From Geosporobacter subterraneus DSM 17957 (GTDB lineage Bacteria > Bacillota > Clostridia > Peptostreptococcales > Thermotaleaceae): DNA of 64,000 bases. The stretch's first letter is position 1. Every line of letters begins with the position of its first letter. The notes beneath the pieces are model-generated. The model was not told the origin of the DNA. It saw only the letters and a list, made by a program, of their open reading frames with translations, and made no database searches. The stretch spans positions 48,234 through 112,233 of the forward strand of contig NZ_FQZV01000007.1 in the NCBI RefSeq assembly GCF_900142145.1. The letters are read 5' to 3'. Of this stretch, positions 45,010 through 54,578 are shown piece after piece. The translations under genes and the position numbers were made by a program.

Positions 45010-45522
45010 TTATTCTATTTTCGATAAAGGCCATATTTTCAATAGCGCCTCTCCCTTTACCTGGGAGACGGGAACAAAGCCAACATCTTCAGATCTGCTA
45101 TCCTTACTGTTATTTCTATTATCCCCTAAAACAAAAATTGTATTTTCAGGAACCAGTCTTTTATGAAAATCACCAAGAGTGATTTCCATAATATAGGGTT
45201 CTTCTAAAGGATGCTCATTGACAAGAACTTCACCATTGTTAATCTCAATAGTGTCTCCTTCAACTGCAATCACTCTTTTAATAAAATTATATTTTGGTTC
45301 ATGGGGATACCGGAATACAACAAGGTCCCCTGGCTGCGGTTTATGTATTAAATACCCTGCCTTATAGACAATCAATCTTTCACCATCTGCTAAGGTGGGC
45401 ATCATGGAGTTTCCGTCCACTAGTATCAAATCAAACAAGAAGGTCTTAATGATAATCGCTAGAACAACCGCTATGGCGATGGTTTCTAGCCATTCTCTCA
45501 TTTCATTTTTGGACTTATCCAT
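45010..45522 (-). CDS. lepB: Signal peptidase I
   Basis: LepB cleaves signal peptides of exported proteins at the outer face of the membrane. One N-terminal membrane helix (about 14-32) is followed by the catalytic Ser (about 39, in VDGNSMMPTL) and Lys (about 82, in FIKRVIAVEGD). Box E (LGDNRNNSKDSR) is present. It has about 170 residues, the short Gram-positive type with a single anchor. Three start codons (GTG, ATG, ATG) lie within five codons; the last has the best ribosome-site spacing. Confidence 0.95.
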   Translation of the reverse strand: MDKSKNEMREWLETIAIAVVLAIIIKTFLFDLILVDGNSMMPTLADGERLIVYKAGYLIHKPQPGDLVVFRYPHEPKYNFIKRVIAVEGDTIEINNGEVLVNEHPLEEPYIMEITLGDFHKRLVPENTIFVLGDNRNNSKDSRSEDVGFVPVSQVKGEALLKIWPLSKIE

Positions 45523-45555
45523 GGGCATTTTCACCTCATTCTACCTATATCCATA

Positions 45556-45586
45556 TTAAGAAAGGGACTGAAAATCAGTCCCTTTA
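45556..45586 (-). terminator. Hairpin at the end of rplS
   Basis: An 11-bp perfect stem (45561-45571 with 45575-45585, AAAGGGACTGA) with a three-base loop covers the rplS stop codon. The following minus-strand bases (CTTAATATGG) are only weakly U-rich, so read-through into lepB is probable. Confidence 0.7.
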
Positions 45587-45931
45587 GAAAAACTTTTTCT
45601 CTTTAATTTTAGCTGCCTTACCAGTTCTTTCACGAAGGTAATTTAACTTCGCTCTACGTACTTTACCTCTCTTCACGATTTCGATTTTTTCAATCTTTGG
45701 TGAATGTAAAGGTAATGTTCTTTCAACGCCTACACCATAAGAAATTCTTCTTACTGTAAAGGTTTCACTGGCTCCGCCGTTTTGTCTCTTTAAGATAACA
45801 CCTTCGAAAACCTGAATTCTCTCTCTATTGCCTTCTTTTACTTTTAAGTGAACTTTTACTGTATCACCAATTGCAAAATCAGGAATATTTGTCTTCATAT
45901 TTTCTTGCTCAATCGCACGAATAATATCCAT
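45584..45931 (-). CDS. rplS: Ribosomal protein L19
   Basis: L19 is a 50S subunit protein at the subunit interface. The 115-residue sequence shows the family stretch [20 protein letters not shown] and [20 protein letters not shown]. It follows trmD but has its own promoter and a structured leader. A GGAAGGAGGGG site lies upstream. Confidence 0.98.
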   Translation of the reverse strand: MDIIRAIEQENMKTNIPDFAIGDTVKVHLKVKEGNRERIQVFEGVILKRQNGGASETFTVRRISYGVGVERTLPLHSPKIEKIEIVKRGKVRRAKLNYLRERTGKAAKIKEKKFF

Positions 45932-45999
45932 AATTGCCCCTCCTTCCTTCCTAGACGTTCTTACTACACCCTACTAGCAGAGGACCGTCCGTAATGCCA
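45932..45999 (-). promoter_or_regulatory. L19-leader-like 5' untranslated region of rplS
   Basis: The 68-base leader begins near a predicted start site and contains GCATTACGGACGGTCC, then CTGCTAGTAGGGTG and AAGAACGTC, just before the ribosome site. These blocks match what I recall of the Firmicutes L19 leader that mediates feedback by free L19. The match is from memory; a covariance-model search would be decisive. Confidence 0.65.
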
Positions 46000-46005
46000 C
46001 AAGTC

Positions 46006-46034
46006 ATTATATCACAATGCTAAAAAGAAGACAA
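46006..46034 (-). promoter_or_regulatory. Sigma-A promoter of rplS
   Basis: TTGTCT (46029-46034) and a perfect TATAAT (46006-46011) are 17 bases apart. The predicted start site is near 45999, just at the beginning of the L19 leader. Confidence 0.85.
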
Positions 46035-46043
46035 TGCCTAATT

Positions 46044-46784
46044 TTATAATATTTCTTCCAGTATTTTTTGAATCATTGCCTTCTCCTTTTTTGATAGTTC
46101 TGGTCGCTGTAAATATTTCTCCAATAGATCGGGACGGTTTTTAATCGTAAGTTTAATTGCTTCTATTTTACGCCATACTTCGATGTTTTTATGGTTACCG
46201 GACAACAAGATTTCCGGCACCTTCAGGCCCCGATATTCGCTAGGCCTCGTATAATGCGGATACTCCAGCAATCCCGAGTAAAAAGATTCATCCATAAAGG
46301 AGTCGCTCTGGCTTAAAACACCAGGAATCATTCTGGCTACTGCATCTATTACCACCATAGCCGGAAGCTCGCCACCAGTTAACACATAATCTCCTATAGA
46401 AATCTCATCGGTTACCCAGTAGTCCAATACTCTCTGATCAATTCCCTCGTAATGACCGCAAAGAAAGATTAGATGCTCTTCTTTTGACAGTGTAATAGCC
46501 ATATCCTGATGAAAGGTTTTTCCTTTTGGTGACATGTGAATCACCCGCGCGTTTTCAGAACCAATGGATTCGAGGGCACAAAAAATAGGCTGTGGCTGCA
46601 TCACCATCCCAGCTCCTCCGCCATAGGGATAGTCATCCACTCGTTTATGCTTATCCGCTGAATAATCTCGAATATTATGTACCTGAATATCTAAAATTTC
46701 CTTTTCTCTTGCTTTACCAATGATGCTTTCACCCAGTGGTGCGGCAAACATATGGGGAAACAGCGTTAAAATATCGATTTTCAT
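46044..46784 (-). CDS. trmD: tRNA (guanine-37-N1)-methyltransferase TrmD
   Basis: TrmD methylates G37 of tRNAs, preventing frameshifts. It has the trefoil-knot SPOUT fold with [15 protein letters not shown] and [20 protein letters not shown] binding S-adenosylmethionine. At 246 residues it is normal. The ATG overlaps the rimM stop by four bases. Confidence 0.98.
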   Translation of the reverse strand: MKIDILTLFPHMFAAPLGESIIGKAREKEILDIQVHNIRDYSADKHKRVDDYPYGGGAGMVMQPQPIFCALESIGSENARVIHMSPKGKTFHQDMAITLSKEEHLIFLCGHYEGIDQRVLDYWVTDEISIGDYVLTGGELPAMVVIDAVARMIPGVLSQSDSFMDESFYSGLLEYPHYTRPSEYRGLKVPEILLSGNHKNIEVWRKIEAIKLTIKNRPDLLEKYLQRPELSKKEKAMIQKILEEIL

Positions 46785-47293
46785 TCTAAAAAACCCTCTA
46801 TCAATTGAACGGTAATTCTTTTTTCTTTGATGTTTACTTCCTTGATAAACTCCCCTACAGCCGGTATTAGAACGGTTTTTTTGGGATTTTTATGATAGGT
46901 TATTTCATAGATATCATTGCCTGCTGCCTGAATTACATCCTTAAGGACTCCAATATACTCATTTTCATGGGTATACACCTCTAGCCCAATTAAATCTACA
47001 ATATAATAGGTGTCCTCAGGTAATGTTCTCGAGGACCCTTTTGGTATGGTAAGATATTTGGTTTTATATTTTTCAGCTTCATTTATATCGTTGATTTCTT
47101 TTAGTTTTAGAATCACTAATTCATTCTTATACCTTACTTTCTCGATAGTGTATCTTTTGCTTCTATCCTCGTCTAAGTAAACCCAATCGATTTCCTCAAA
47201 TCTTTCCTTGTAGTCAGTTAAAGGATATACTCTTAATTCTCCGCGAATTCCTTGTGTATTCACGATCTGCCCTATCCTAAGAAGCTTATTCAT
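46781..47293 (-). CDS. rimM: 16S rRNA processing protein RimM
   Basis: RimM aids 30S subunit maturation through binding to S19. It has an N-terminal RimM beta-barrel (about 1-85, [18 protein letters not shown]) and a C-terminal PRC barrel (about 95-168, with [20 protein letters not shown]). It has 170 residues and is coupled to trmD. Confidence 0.96.
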   Translation of the reverse strand: MNKLLRIGQIVNTQGIRGELRVYPLTDYKERFEEIDWVYLDEDRSKRYTIEKVRYKNELVILKLKEINDINEAEKYKTKYLTIPKGSSRTLPEDTYYIVDLIGLEVYTHENEYIGVLKDVIQAAGNDIYEITYHKNPKKTVLIPAVGEFIKEVNIKEKRITVQLIEGFLE

Positions 47294-47381
47294 AAGCTCA
47301 CCTGCCTCTTGTTACATCCTGAGCGGATCTACTTTTATCAGTATTTCCACGGTTTTGTTTTTGTATTCATAGATATAATAG

Positions 47382-47415
47382 CATAAAAGGATTAGGTGGT
47401 CCTAATCCTTTTATG
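47382..47415 (-). terminator. Hairpin downstream of khpA
   Basis: A perfect 15-bp inverted repeat (47382-47396 with 47401-47415) has a four-base loop. On the minus strand the 3' arm holds a TTTT run, so a shorter GC stem followed by U residues could terminate. It divides the ffh-rpsP-khpA group from rimM-trmD. Confidence 0.7.
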
Positions 47416-47418
47416 TTT

Positions 47419-47649
47419 TTATTGAATGATCTCAACAACCACTCTTTTGTTATCCTTGGTAGCGGCGGCCTTTACAACAGTTCTGATTGCTTTTGCAATC
47501 CTGCCCTGCTTGCCGATTACCTTTCCCATGTCTTCAGCAGCAACTTTTAATTCCACAATTAGGGACTGCTTACCTTCAATTTCATTTACAAAAACTTCGT
47601 CTGGGTTGTCTACTAATGCTTTAGCAATTACTTTTACTAATTCACCCAT
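47419..47649 (-). CDS. khpA: KH-domain RNA-binding protein KhpA (YlqC)
   Basis: KhpA is a 76-residue single KH domain protein that pairs with KhpB/Jag in Gram-positives and affects cell division and elongation through RNA binding. The GxxG loop is in GKVIGKQGRIAKAIRTVV. It sits directly after rpsP, the conserved order. KhpB itself is not in the window, but a Jag-N-like domain occurs on the FapA-family protein near the left edge. Confidence 0.96.
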   Translation of the reverse strand: MGELVKVIAKALVDNPDEVFVNEIEGKQSLIVELKVAAEDMGKVIGKQGRIAKAIRTVVKAAATKDNKRVVVEIIQ

Positions 47650-47670
47650 TTTTACACCCCCTGAAAGCGA

Positions 47671-47940
47671 TTATGCTTTCTTAGACTGCTCAAACTTTTC
47701 GATAACACCGTATTTTTTGAACAAGTCTTTTACAGTATCTGTAGGTTGCGCACCTGTCTTTAACCACTTAATTGCTTTTTCATCATCGATTCTTACTTCA
47801 GCTGGCTGGGCAACTGGATTGTAATATCCTAGCTCTTCGATGAATCTTCCATCTCTAGGTGAACGAGAATCTGCAACAACAAGTCTATAGAAAGGCTTCT
47901 TCTTAGCTCCCATTCTTTTTAATCTGATTTTTACCGCCAC
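47671..47940 (-). CDS. rpsP: Ribosomal protein S16
   Basis: S16 is a 30S assembly protein. Using the GTG start five bases after a strong AAAGGAGGTGA gives the canonical N-terminus [16 protein letters not shown] and 89 residues. An upstream in-frame ATG is part of the ffh-proximal spacer and lacks a ribosome site. It follows ffh closely. Confidence 0.97.
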   Translation of the reverse strand: MAVKIRLKRMGAKKKPFYRLVVADSRSPRDGRFIEELGYYNPVAQPAEVRIDDEKAIKWLKTGAQPTDTVKDLFKKYGVIEKFEQSKKA

Positions 47941-47973
47941 ATTCTTCACCTCCTTTAAATAGTTGGTAGTCAT

Positions 47974-49320
47974 TTATCTTCCAAGGAATGGAAATTTCAT
48001 TTTTCCACCCTTTTTCATACCTTTTTCCATATCTGTAAACTGCTTCATCATCTTTTTTGTCTGTTCAAATTGTTTCAGCAGATTATTCACCTTCTGAACA
48101 GTAGTACCGCTGCCTAGGGCAATTCTTTTTCTTCTGCTGCCATTGATGATGGATGGATTCTTTCTTTCAGCCTTTGTCATAGACTTTATGATCGCTTCGA
48201 TATGAACAAGCTCTTTCTCATCCACCTCTAAATTCTTTAACTGTTTCGAATTCGCTCCAGGGATCATTTCCAAAAGCTGGCTCAATGGACCCATGTTCTT
48301 CATCTGCTGAAGCTGATCCAAGAAGTCATCAAAGGTAAATTCCTGGGTCTTAATTTTCTTTTCCAGTTCTCTTGCCTTTTTCTCATCAAAGTTTGCCTGC
48401 GCTTTTTCAATTAGACTTAGGATATCTCCCATGCCTAAGATTCTTGAAGCCATCCGGTCTGGGAAGAAAGGCTCTAGTTCATTTAATTTTTCTCCCATAC
48501 CAATAAACTTGATTGGTTTATTGGTAACCGCCCTCACGGATAGGGCAGCCCCACCTCGGGTATCCCCATCCAGTTTGGTAAGGATTACACCGTCAATTCC
48601 CAGCTTTTCATTAAAAATCTCAGCCACATTTACTGCATCCTGACCGGTCATAGCATCTAACACCAGCAGGATTTCATGAGGCTTTACCTCTTGTTTAATG
48701 TTTTGAAGCTCTTCCATTAGATGATCATCTATATGAAGTCTTCCGGCTGTATCTATGATTACTAAATCATTTCCATGTTTAACTGCATGCTCAACACCAG
48801 CTTTAGCGATATGGACAGGACTTACTTTATCTCCTAAAGTGAAGACCGGCAAATCCAGCTGTCCTCCCACAACCTGAAGCTGTTTTATAGCCGCAGGCCG
48901 ATAGATATCTCCAGCTACCAGCAAAGGTCTTTTGCCTGACTTTTTCAGGTAGCCCCCTAGTTTTCCACCGGTTGTAGTTTTTCCTGCACCCTGCAACCCT
49001 ACCAGCATAATAACCGTAGGAGGCTTTGATGAGAAGGTGATTTTGCTTTGAGTAGTTCCCATCAATGCAGTTAATTCTTCGTTAACGATTTTTATTACCT
49101 GCTGCCCCGGAGTCAGACTTTCCAGTACTTCATTCCCCACAGCTCTATCTTTAACCTTATCTATAAAATCCTTTACTACCTTGAAGTTTACATCTGCTTC
49201 CAGAAGAGCCAGCTTAACTTCGCGCATAGCCTCCTTAACGTCTTTTTCCGAAAGTTTGCCCTTGCTCTTCAGCTTTTGCAATGCTCCTTGGAGTTTATCC
49301 GCCAACCCTTCAAAAACCAT
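47974..49320 (-). CDS. ffh: Signal recognition particle protein Ffh
   Basis: Ffh binds signal sequences and SRP RNA and targets ribosomes to the membrane with FtsY. The N domain (about 1-90), G domain with P-loop GLQGAGKTTT (about 108-117), DTAGR and TKLDGD, and the methionine-rich M domain (about 300-445, with GSRRKRIALGSGTTVQKVN) are complete. It has 448 residues and is preceded by ylxM, its usual partner. Confidence 0.98.
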   Translation of the reverse strand: MVFEGLADKLQGALQKLKSKGKLSEKDVKEAMREVKLALLEADVNFKVVKDFIDKVKDRAVGNEVLESLTPGQQVIKIVNEELTALMGTTQSKITFSSKPPTVIMLVGLQGAGKTTTGGKLGGYLKKSGKRPLLVAGDIYRPAAIKQLQVVGGQLDLPVFTLGDKVSPVHIAKAGVEHAVKHGNDLVIIDTAGRLHIDDHLMEELQNIKQEVKPHEILLVLDAMTGQDAVNVAEIFNEKLGIDGVILTKLDGDTRGGAALSVRAVTNKPIKFIGMGEKLNELEPFFPDRMASRILGMGDILSLIEKAQANFDEKKARELEKKIKTQEFTFDDFLDQLQQMKNMGPLSQLLEMIPGANSKQLKNLEVDEKELVHIEAIIKSMTKAERKNPSIINGSRRKRIALGSGTTVQKVNNLLKQFEQTKKMMKQFTDMEKGMKKGGKMKFPFLGR

Positions 49321-49332
49321 TTTTTTACCTCC

Positions 49333-49710
49333 CTAGGGGCTATTTTCCAATATATCCATAGAAATAGTTCTAATTCTTTTTATTTCTTCCCGAAAATCAC
49401 TCAGATCAGCTTTTGCCGATCCAATTTGATGCTCTATTTTTTCTACAATCTCAAGAATTCTCTCTATGTCTTTTTGTGTATTGATAAATTTCTCGACAAG
49501 ACCTAACTTTTCTTCGTATTCGAACAGCACTTTTTCAGTTCTTTTTATCGTATCGTATACAGCTTGACGGCTTACATTTAACTGCTCCGATATTTCTCCC
49601 AAGGAATAATCATTGTTGTAATATAACTGTACAACTTCCTGTTGTTTTTCAGTTAACAATTGTCCATAGAAATCGTATAAAAGACTAATTTGGAGCATTT
49701 TATCAAACAT
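49333..49710 (-). CDS. ylxM: YlxM/p13 family helix-turn-helix SRP-associated protein
   Basis: YlxM proteins are conserved next to ffh and modulate SRP GTPase activity. The start (LQISLLYDFYGQLLTEKQQE) and the sigma-4-like helix-turn-helix (YSLGEISEQLNVSRQAVYDT, about 38-57) are typical. The remaining half is a coiled coil. At 125 residues it is slightly longer than the usual 110. It has its own strong promoter. Confidence 0.95.
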   Translation of the reverse strand: MFDKMLQISLLYDFYGQLLTEKQQEVVQLYYNNDYSLGEISEQLNVSRQAVYDTIKRTEKVLFEYEEKLGLVEKFINTQKDIERILEIVEKIEHQIGSAKADLSDFREEIKRIRTISMDILENSP

Positions 49711-49733
49711 CTGAACACTCCCTTGTTCATCCA

Positions 49734-49757
49734 GTGTAAAGGCTTTCTACTTTACAC
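49734..49757 (-). repeat. Hairpin at the predicted 5' end of the ylxM-ffh mRNA
   Basis: GTGTAAAG (49734-49741) and its exact complement (49750-49757) flank an eight-base loop. It starts within a base or two of the predicted transcription start, which would put a stem-loop at the extreme 5' end of the message. Confidence 0.7.
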
Positions 49758-49762
49758 ATGTA

Positions 49763-49791
49763 ATTCTACCTTACATTGACTTTCTTGTCAA
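49763..49791 (-). promoter_or_regulatory. Strong sigma-A promoter of ylxM-ffh-rpsP-khpA
   Basis: A perfect TTGACA (49786-49791) is 17 bases from TAGAAT (49763-49768), just after the end of ftsY. It is the closest to consensus of all promoters seen in the window. Confidence 0.92.
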
Positions 49792-49798
49792 CGGTTTT

Positions 49799-50938
49799 TT
49801 AAATATCATCGCCAAACAGAGCATTCACAAAGCTCTTTGGTTCAAAAACCTGAAGGTCGTTCACGCCTTCACCTACACCGATCAATTTTACAGGTACATT
49901 CAATTCGGAGCTAATAGCTAGTACTACCCCTCCCTTAGCGGTTCCATCCAGCTTTGTCAGAATAATGCCATTGATATCTACTACCTCTTTAAAGGTCTTG
50001 GCCTGCTGTATCGCATTTTGTCCAGTAGTAGCATCTAAAACCAGCAAAACATCCTTTGTCGCATTGCCATATTCACGCTCTAAAACTTTGCTCACCTTTC
50101 CCAGCTCATTCATAAGATTTTTCTTATTGTGCAGCCTGCCTGCAGTATCACAAATCAGCACATCAATTTTTCTAGCCTTTGCTGACTGTATGGCATCAAA
50201 TAAAACTGCAGCCGGATCGGCCCCCTCTTGGTGCTTGATCACATCTACCCCTACCCGGTTACCCCAAATCTCCAACTGGTCAATCGCTGCAGCTCTAAAA
50301 GTATCTCCAGCTGCCAGCAATACCTTTTTTCCCTGGCTTTTTATTCGGTGTGCTATTTTTCCAATAGAAGTAGTCTTTCCTACTCCATTCACTCCCACTA
50401 TAAGTAATATTGCCGGTGCAGGATGAATTCCCAACTGATGTGCATCACCATAATCCAGTATTTCTACCAATATTTCCTTCAGTAATCCTTTTAAGTCAGA
50501 AGCCTCTGTAACTTTTCTCTCCTTTGCTTCAGTCCTTAGCTTTTCGATGATTTTCATAGTTGTATTCACACCTACATCGGAGGTTATGAGTATCTCCTCT
50601 ATTTCCTCAAATAGTTCATCATCTACTTTTTTATAGGTTTTTAATACTTGATCTACTTTATCGGCAATACCCTGTCTCGTTTTGGTTAATCCCTCTTTTA
50701 AACGGGCAAAAAATCCTAATTTTTCCGGCACCTTCTCTTCTTTCGGCTGAGCTTCAATGGGTTCTTCCCCTGCCTCTTCCACCTGCCATTCCTCCCCGAT
50801 AAGGTCCTCTTCAGCAAAATCTTCTTCCACATAGTCCCCCTCTTGGATTTCCTCTTCTTGCAGTAGATTTTCTTCCATTCGCACCTCTTGATTTTTATCT
50901 TCATCTTTTTTGAACCGCGATATTATTTTCTTGAACAT
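49799..50938 (-). CDS. ftsY: SRP receptor FtsY
   Basis: FtsY is the membrane-associated GTPase that receives Ffh. An acidic A domain (about 12-70, very Glu-rich) is followed by the N domain and G domain with P-loop GVNGVGKTT (182-190), DTAGRL and TKLDGTAKGG. It has 379 residues. It follows smc by 15 bases in the rnc-smc-ftsY order. Confidence 0.97.
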   Translation of the reverse strand: MFKKIISRFKKDEDKNQEVRMEENLLQEEEIQEGDYVEEDFAEEDLIGEEWQVEEAGEEPIEAQPKEEKVPEKLGFFARLKEGLTKTRQGIADKVDQVLKTYKKVDDELFEEIEEILITSDVGVNTTMKIIEKLRTEAKERKVTEASDLKGLLKEILVEILDYGDAHQLGIHPAPAILLIVGVNGVGKTTSIGKIAHRIKSQGKKVLLAAGDTFRAAAIDQLEIWGNRVGVDVIKHQEGADPAAVLFDAIQSAKARKIDVLICDTAGRLHNKKNLMNELGKVSKVLEREYGNATKDVLLVLDATTGQNAIQQAKTFKEVVDINGIILTKLDGTAKGGVVLAISSELNVPVKLIGVGEGVNDLQVFEPKSFVNALFGDDI

Positions 50939-50953
50939 TTTTTATCCTCCTAT

Positions 50954-53900
50954 TTAGCTGGCTTTATCCGTTAGCTTTACAGATACTAATTTTGAAACAC
51001 CATATTCCTGCATTGTAACACCATACAAAGCATCTACACACTCCATTGTACCTTTTCGGTGAGTAACTACAATAAATTGTGTGTCCTTTGAAAACTCTTT
51101 CAAGAAATCGGCATAACGGTAAACATTGGCATCATCAAGTGCTGCTTCAATTTCATCCAATATACAAAAAGGCGTAGGTTTTACCTTTAATATGGCAAAC
51201 AGCAGCGAAATCGCCGTCAGTGCCCTTTCCCCTCCTGACAATAAAGACAAATGCTGAAGCTTCTTCCCCGGTGGCTGGGCATTAATTTCGATGCCCGTGG
51301 TTAAAACTTCATTCTCATCCACAAGTTTCAGCTCAGCTTTTCCGCCGCCAAATAGCTTCTTGAAAACGAAATCAAAGTTCTCCCTAATCATCTCAAAATA
51401 GGCAGTAAACTGCTCTTTCATTGTGGTTTCCATTTCTTTAATAACACCATGAAGTGATTCTTTTGCATGAATCAAATCAAATCGCTGATTCGTCAAAAAT
51501 CCATACCGCTCCATTACCTCTTGATATTCCTGGATGGCATCAATATTGATACTGCCTAGCTCTTTAATCTTTTCTTTGAGAATTTTGATCTTCTTTGTGG
51601 CTTCGCCTAGATGAATATCCGTATTTTTATATTCCATAGCTTCAAGGTAAGTAATCTCATAATCTTCCCAAAGCTTATTGCAGTAAGATTCCTGCTGAAT
51701 CTCCAGCCTTGTCCGCTTTACTTCAATCTTATAGCGGCTGTCTTGCAGCTCGCTGGTGATTTCACTGATTTTTTCTAATTGTTCAGCGACGATATCAAAT
51801 TTTTTACCTATTTCTGCTTTTTCTGCCCTTAGCTGTGCAAGATTAAATTCATACTGTTGCTTCAAAACATCGAGATCTTTGCTTTCGATATCCAACTTTT
51901 CCAATTCTTTTTCATAAGACAGCTTATTCTGCTGCAAAGCTTCAATTTCGACCTTCTTTTTTGACTTTATATCAATGGCTTCTGTACTTCGTTTTTTAAT
52001 CTCTAAAATTTGATGCTCCAAATTTTGTGTTTGTTGTTCTAGTGACGCCATTCTTATTTTTATCTCAGTCAACTGCTGAGACATCTCTTCCCGCTTGTTC
52101 TTTTTAATATCAAATTGGTCCTTATCTGCAGAAACCGATTGTTGAAGCCTGTCTTGATTTAGTTGCAATTCCTCGATTTCCAATTCTTTTTGCGCCAGAG
52201 CCTTTGTGATATTTTCCTGTTCGCCCATAAGCTGTTGTATCTCTTTTTCACTCTTCTCTATCTGATCAACATACATCTTTTCTTCTTTTCTTAATTGTTC
52301 AAATGTATTTTTTTCATGGATCACTTGTATCTCTACATCTTTTAATAACTGTTCCTCTATTTGAATTTTGTCCTCCAGGCTTCGAATGAGGGACTCATTA
52401 TGAACATACTGATGTTCATAATTCTCAAAATTTATTCGTTCCTGGGATATTTCCTGTTCCAATTCATCAATTTCCCTTTTTCGGCTGAGAAAGTTTACAG
52501 TTTTCGAGTGATAGCTTCCCCCGGTAATTGCCCCGCCAGGATTAATAATATCCCCTTCCAGCGATACAATCTTAAATTTATGCCCTGTAGCCTTAGCAAT
52601 AAGGATACCATTTTCGATATGATCAACCAATATTACTTTTCCCAGAAGGTATTGAAAAATATCTTTATAATAGGAATCATAACCAATGGCTTCACTGGCA
52701 TACCTCATAAAACCCTTCATTTTTTTTATATCTTCTCTTGCAATGGTACTTGGAAAGCTATTTGCCCTTATACTCTCTATAGGTAAAAAAGTTACCCGTC
52801 CCAGATTATTTTTCTTCAAATGACGAATCACCCTATTTGCATCTTCAGCTCTTTGACATACGATATTTTGCAGAGAGCTTCCTAATGCTACCTCAATAGC
52901 CACCTCAAACTCCTTTGGAACTTCTATGAGTTCCGCCACAACCCCATAGATATTTTCACCCAAGGTTTTATCTTTCCGGGTTTCCTGAAGGGTGGTTTTT
53001 ACGCTCTTATGAAAACCCTCATAATCTTTTTGCATCTCTGTCAATAGTCTTTGCTTCGTTTGCTTTTCCTGCATTTTATGCTTGGAAAAATCCCACTTTT
53101 TCTTTATTTCTATGGTTTGAAGTCTTAATTGGCTTAATTTTTCCTTTATTTCACCTAACCCTTTCTTCTGAGCTTCAAATTGTTTGCCTTTCATTTCCAA
53201 ACAATCGAGGGCCTTTTCAATATTTACTGCGACATTTTGTTGATTTTTTTTGATATCTTCTATTTCTGCATAAAGTTGCTGGCATCGCTTGGCTAAATTC
53301 CCCTGCAGTGAAAGGAGACTATTCATTTCACTTTTTTTATTTGCACTGAGATTCAGCAGTTCGATCATATTTCCTGTAGAATGATCGATATCTTGTTGAT
53401 GCTTTACTAATAGTTGGGTGAACTGATCTAATTCTCTTTCCTTTTCATAGACTTCCCGTTTCCCAAGACTTAGTTGATTTCGATAGGCTTCTAATTCCTG
53501 CAACTTTATACTTAACTGTTCTTCAATTGATTTTTTTTCATTGTCGATTTGACTAATCTCAATATTCAGTCTTGAGACATACTCAGTAACATTAGAAATT
53601 TTCTCTTTATATAGACTAATTTCACCGTCTTTTTTTTCCAGGTGATTGGCTGTCTCAAATATATTGCTTTGCAGCTGCTGTATTCTGTTTTCTAAAGACT
53701 CTAATTCTATTTTTAACACTTTATGCTGCTCGTCAATTTGTTTTTTATCCTGAATGTAGTTCTCCAATTGTCCAAGGATAACCGTTTCCTGTTCCTTCAG
53801 GGTATCAATCTTATTTTTTAGATCTTCCAGTTCATAAACATATAAGCCTATCTCAATATTCTTTAATGCTTCCTTAAGCTCAATATAATTTTTAGCCTTT

Positions 53901-54529
53901 TCACTTTGGACGCGTAAAGGCTCAATCCGATTTTCCAACTCTTGTATGATATCATCGACTCTTGTCAGGTTCTGATTGGTATTTTCCAGCTTCTTTTCCG
54001 CTTCTTCTTTTCTGGTTTTATACTTGACGATACCTGCTGCTTCTTCAAAAATAAGCCTGCGATCCTCTGATTTGTTGCTGAGGATTTCATCGATTCGCCC
54101 TTGACCAATAATAGAATAGCCATCTATCCCTATTCCCGTATCCATCAGCATTTCCCGAATATCCTTTAACCTGCAGGGAGTCCTATTAATCAGATACTCG
54201 CTTTCTCCTGACCGATATACTCTTCGGGTTACCGTAACCTCAGCATAGTCAATGGGCAGGGTATTCTCTGAGTTATCCAGTGTCAAGGATACCTCTGCCA
54301 TTCCCAATGGTTTTCTTTGAGTGGTGCCTGCAAAAATGATGTCCTCCATCTTGCTGCCTCGAAGGGTTTTTGCGCTCTGTTCTCCCAATACCCAGCGTAC
54401 TGCGTCTGAAATATTGCTCTTTCCGCTTCCATTGGGTCCTACTATACCTGTGACCCCTTTCTCAAATTCTACTTCTATTCTATCAGCAAAGGATTTAAAT
54501 CCATGAATTTCTACTTTTTTAAGATACAA
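50954..54529 (-). CDS. smc: Chromosome condensation protein Smc
   Basis: Smc is the condensin ATPase that organises the chromosome with ScpA and ScpB. Walker A GPNGSGKSN (31-39), two long coiled coils, a hinge at about 515-665 (GVVAELIEVPKEFEVAIEVA, then EGDIINPGGAITGG), and the C-terminal signature LSLLSGGERALTAISLLFAI with Walker B FCILDEIEAALDDAN are all intact. The length of 1191 is standard. Translation starts at TTG after GGGGGG. ScpA/ScpB are not in the window. Confidence 0.98.
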   Translation of the reverse strand: MYLKKVEIHGFKSFADRIEVEFEKGVTGIVGPNGSGKSNISDAVRWVLGEQSAKTLRGSKMEDIIFAGTTQRKPLGMAEVSLTLDNSENTLPIDYAEVTVTRRVYRSGESEYLINRTPCRLKDIREMLMDTGIGIDGYSIIGQGRIDEILSNKSEDRRLIFEEAAGIVKYKTRKEEAEKKLENTNQNLTRVDDIIQELENRIEPLRVQSEKAKNYIELKEALKNIEIGLYVYELEDLKNKIDTLKEQETVILGQLENYIQDKKQIDEQHKVLKIELESLENRIQQLQSNIFETANHLEKKDGEISLYKEKISNVTEYVSRLNIEISQIDNEKKSIEEQLSIKLQELEAYRNQLSLGKREVYEKERELDQFTQLLVKHQQDIDHSTGNMIELLNLSANKKSEMNSLLSLQGNLAKRCQQLYAEIEDIKKNQQNVAVNIEKALDCLEMKGKQFEAQKKGLGEIKEKLSQLRLQTIEIKKKWDFSKHKMQEKQTKQRLLTEMQKDYEGFHKSVKTTLQETRKDKTLGENIYGVVAELIEVPKEFEVAIEVALGSSLQNIVCQRAEDANRVIRHLKKNNLGRVTFLPIESIRANSFPSTIAREDIKKMKGFMRYASEAIGYDSYYKDIFQYLLGKVILVDHIENGILIAKATGHKFKIVSLEGDIINPGGAITGGSYHSKTVNFLSRKREIDELEQEISQERINFENYEHQYVHNESLIRSLEDKIQIEEQLLKDVEIQVIHEKNTFEQLRKEEKMYVDQIEKSEKEIQQLMGEQENITKALAQKELEIEELQLNQDRLQQSVSADKDQFDIKKNKREEMSQQLTEIKIRMASLEQQTQNLEHQILEIKKRSTEAIDIKSKKKVEIEALQQNKLSYEKELEKLDIESKDLDVLKQQYEFNLAQLRAEKAEIGKKFDIVAEQLEKISEITSELQDSRYKIEVKRTRLEIQQESYCNKLWEDYEITYLEAMEYKNTDIHLGEATKKIKILKEKIKELGSINIDAIQEYQEVMERYGFLTNQRFDLIHAKESLHGVIKEMETTMKEQFTAYFEMIRENFDFVFKKLFGGGKAELKLVDENEVLTTGIEINAQPPGKKLQHLSLLSGGERALTAISLLFAILKVKPTPFCILDEIEAALDDANVYRYADFLKEFSKDTQFIVVTHRKGTMECVDALYGVTMQEYGVSKLVSVKLTDKAS

Positions 54530-54578
54530 GCCAAGCCCCCCGCTTCTTTCATTTATCCATGACGCTCAAATAGGAATA

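Noticed and set aside
49769..49791. TTGAC-AAGAAA-GTCAA inverted repeat after ftsY as a possible terminator
   Set aside because: The stem is only five A-T-rich pairs with no U-tract and overlaps the -35 box of the ylxM promoter; a promoter explains the sequence better.
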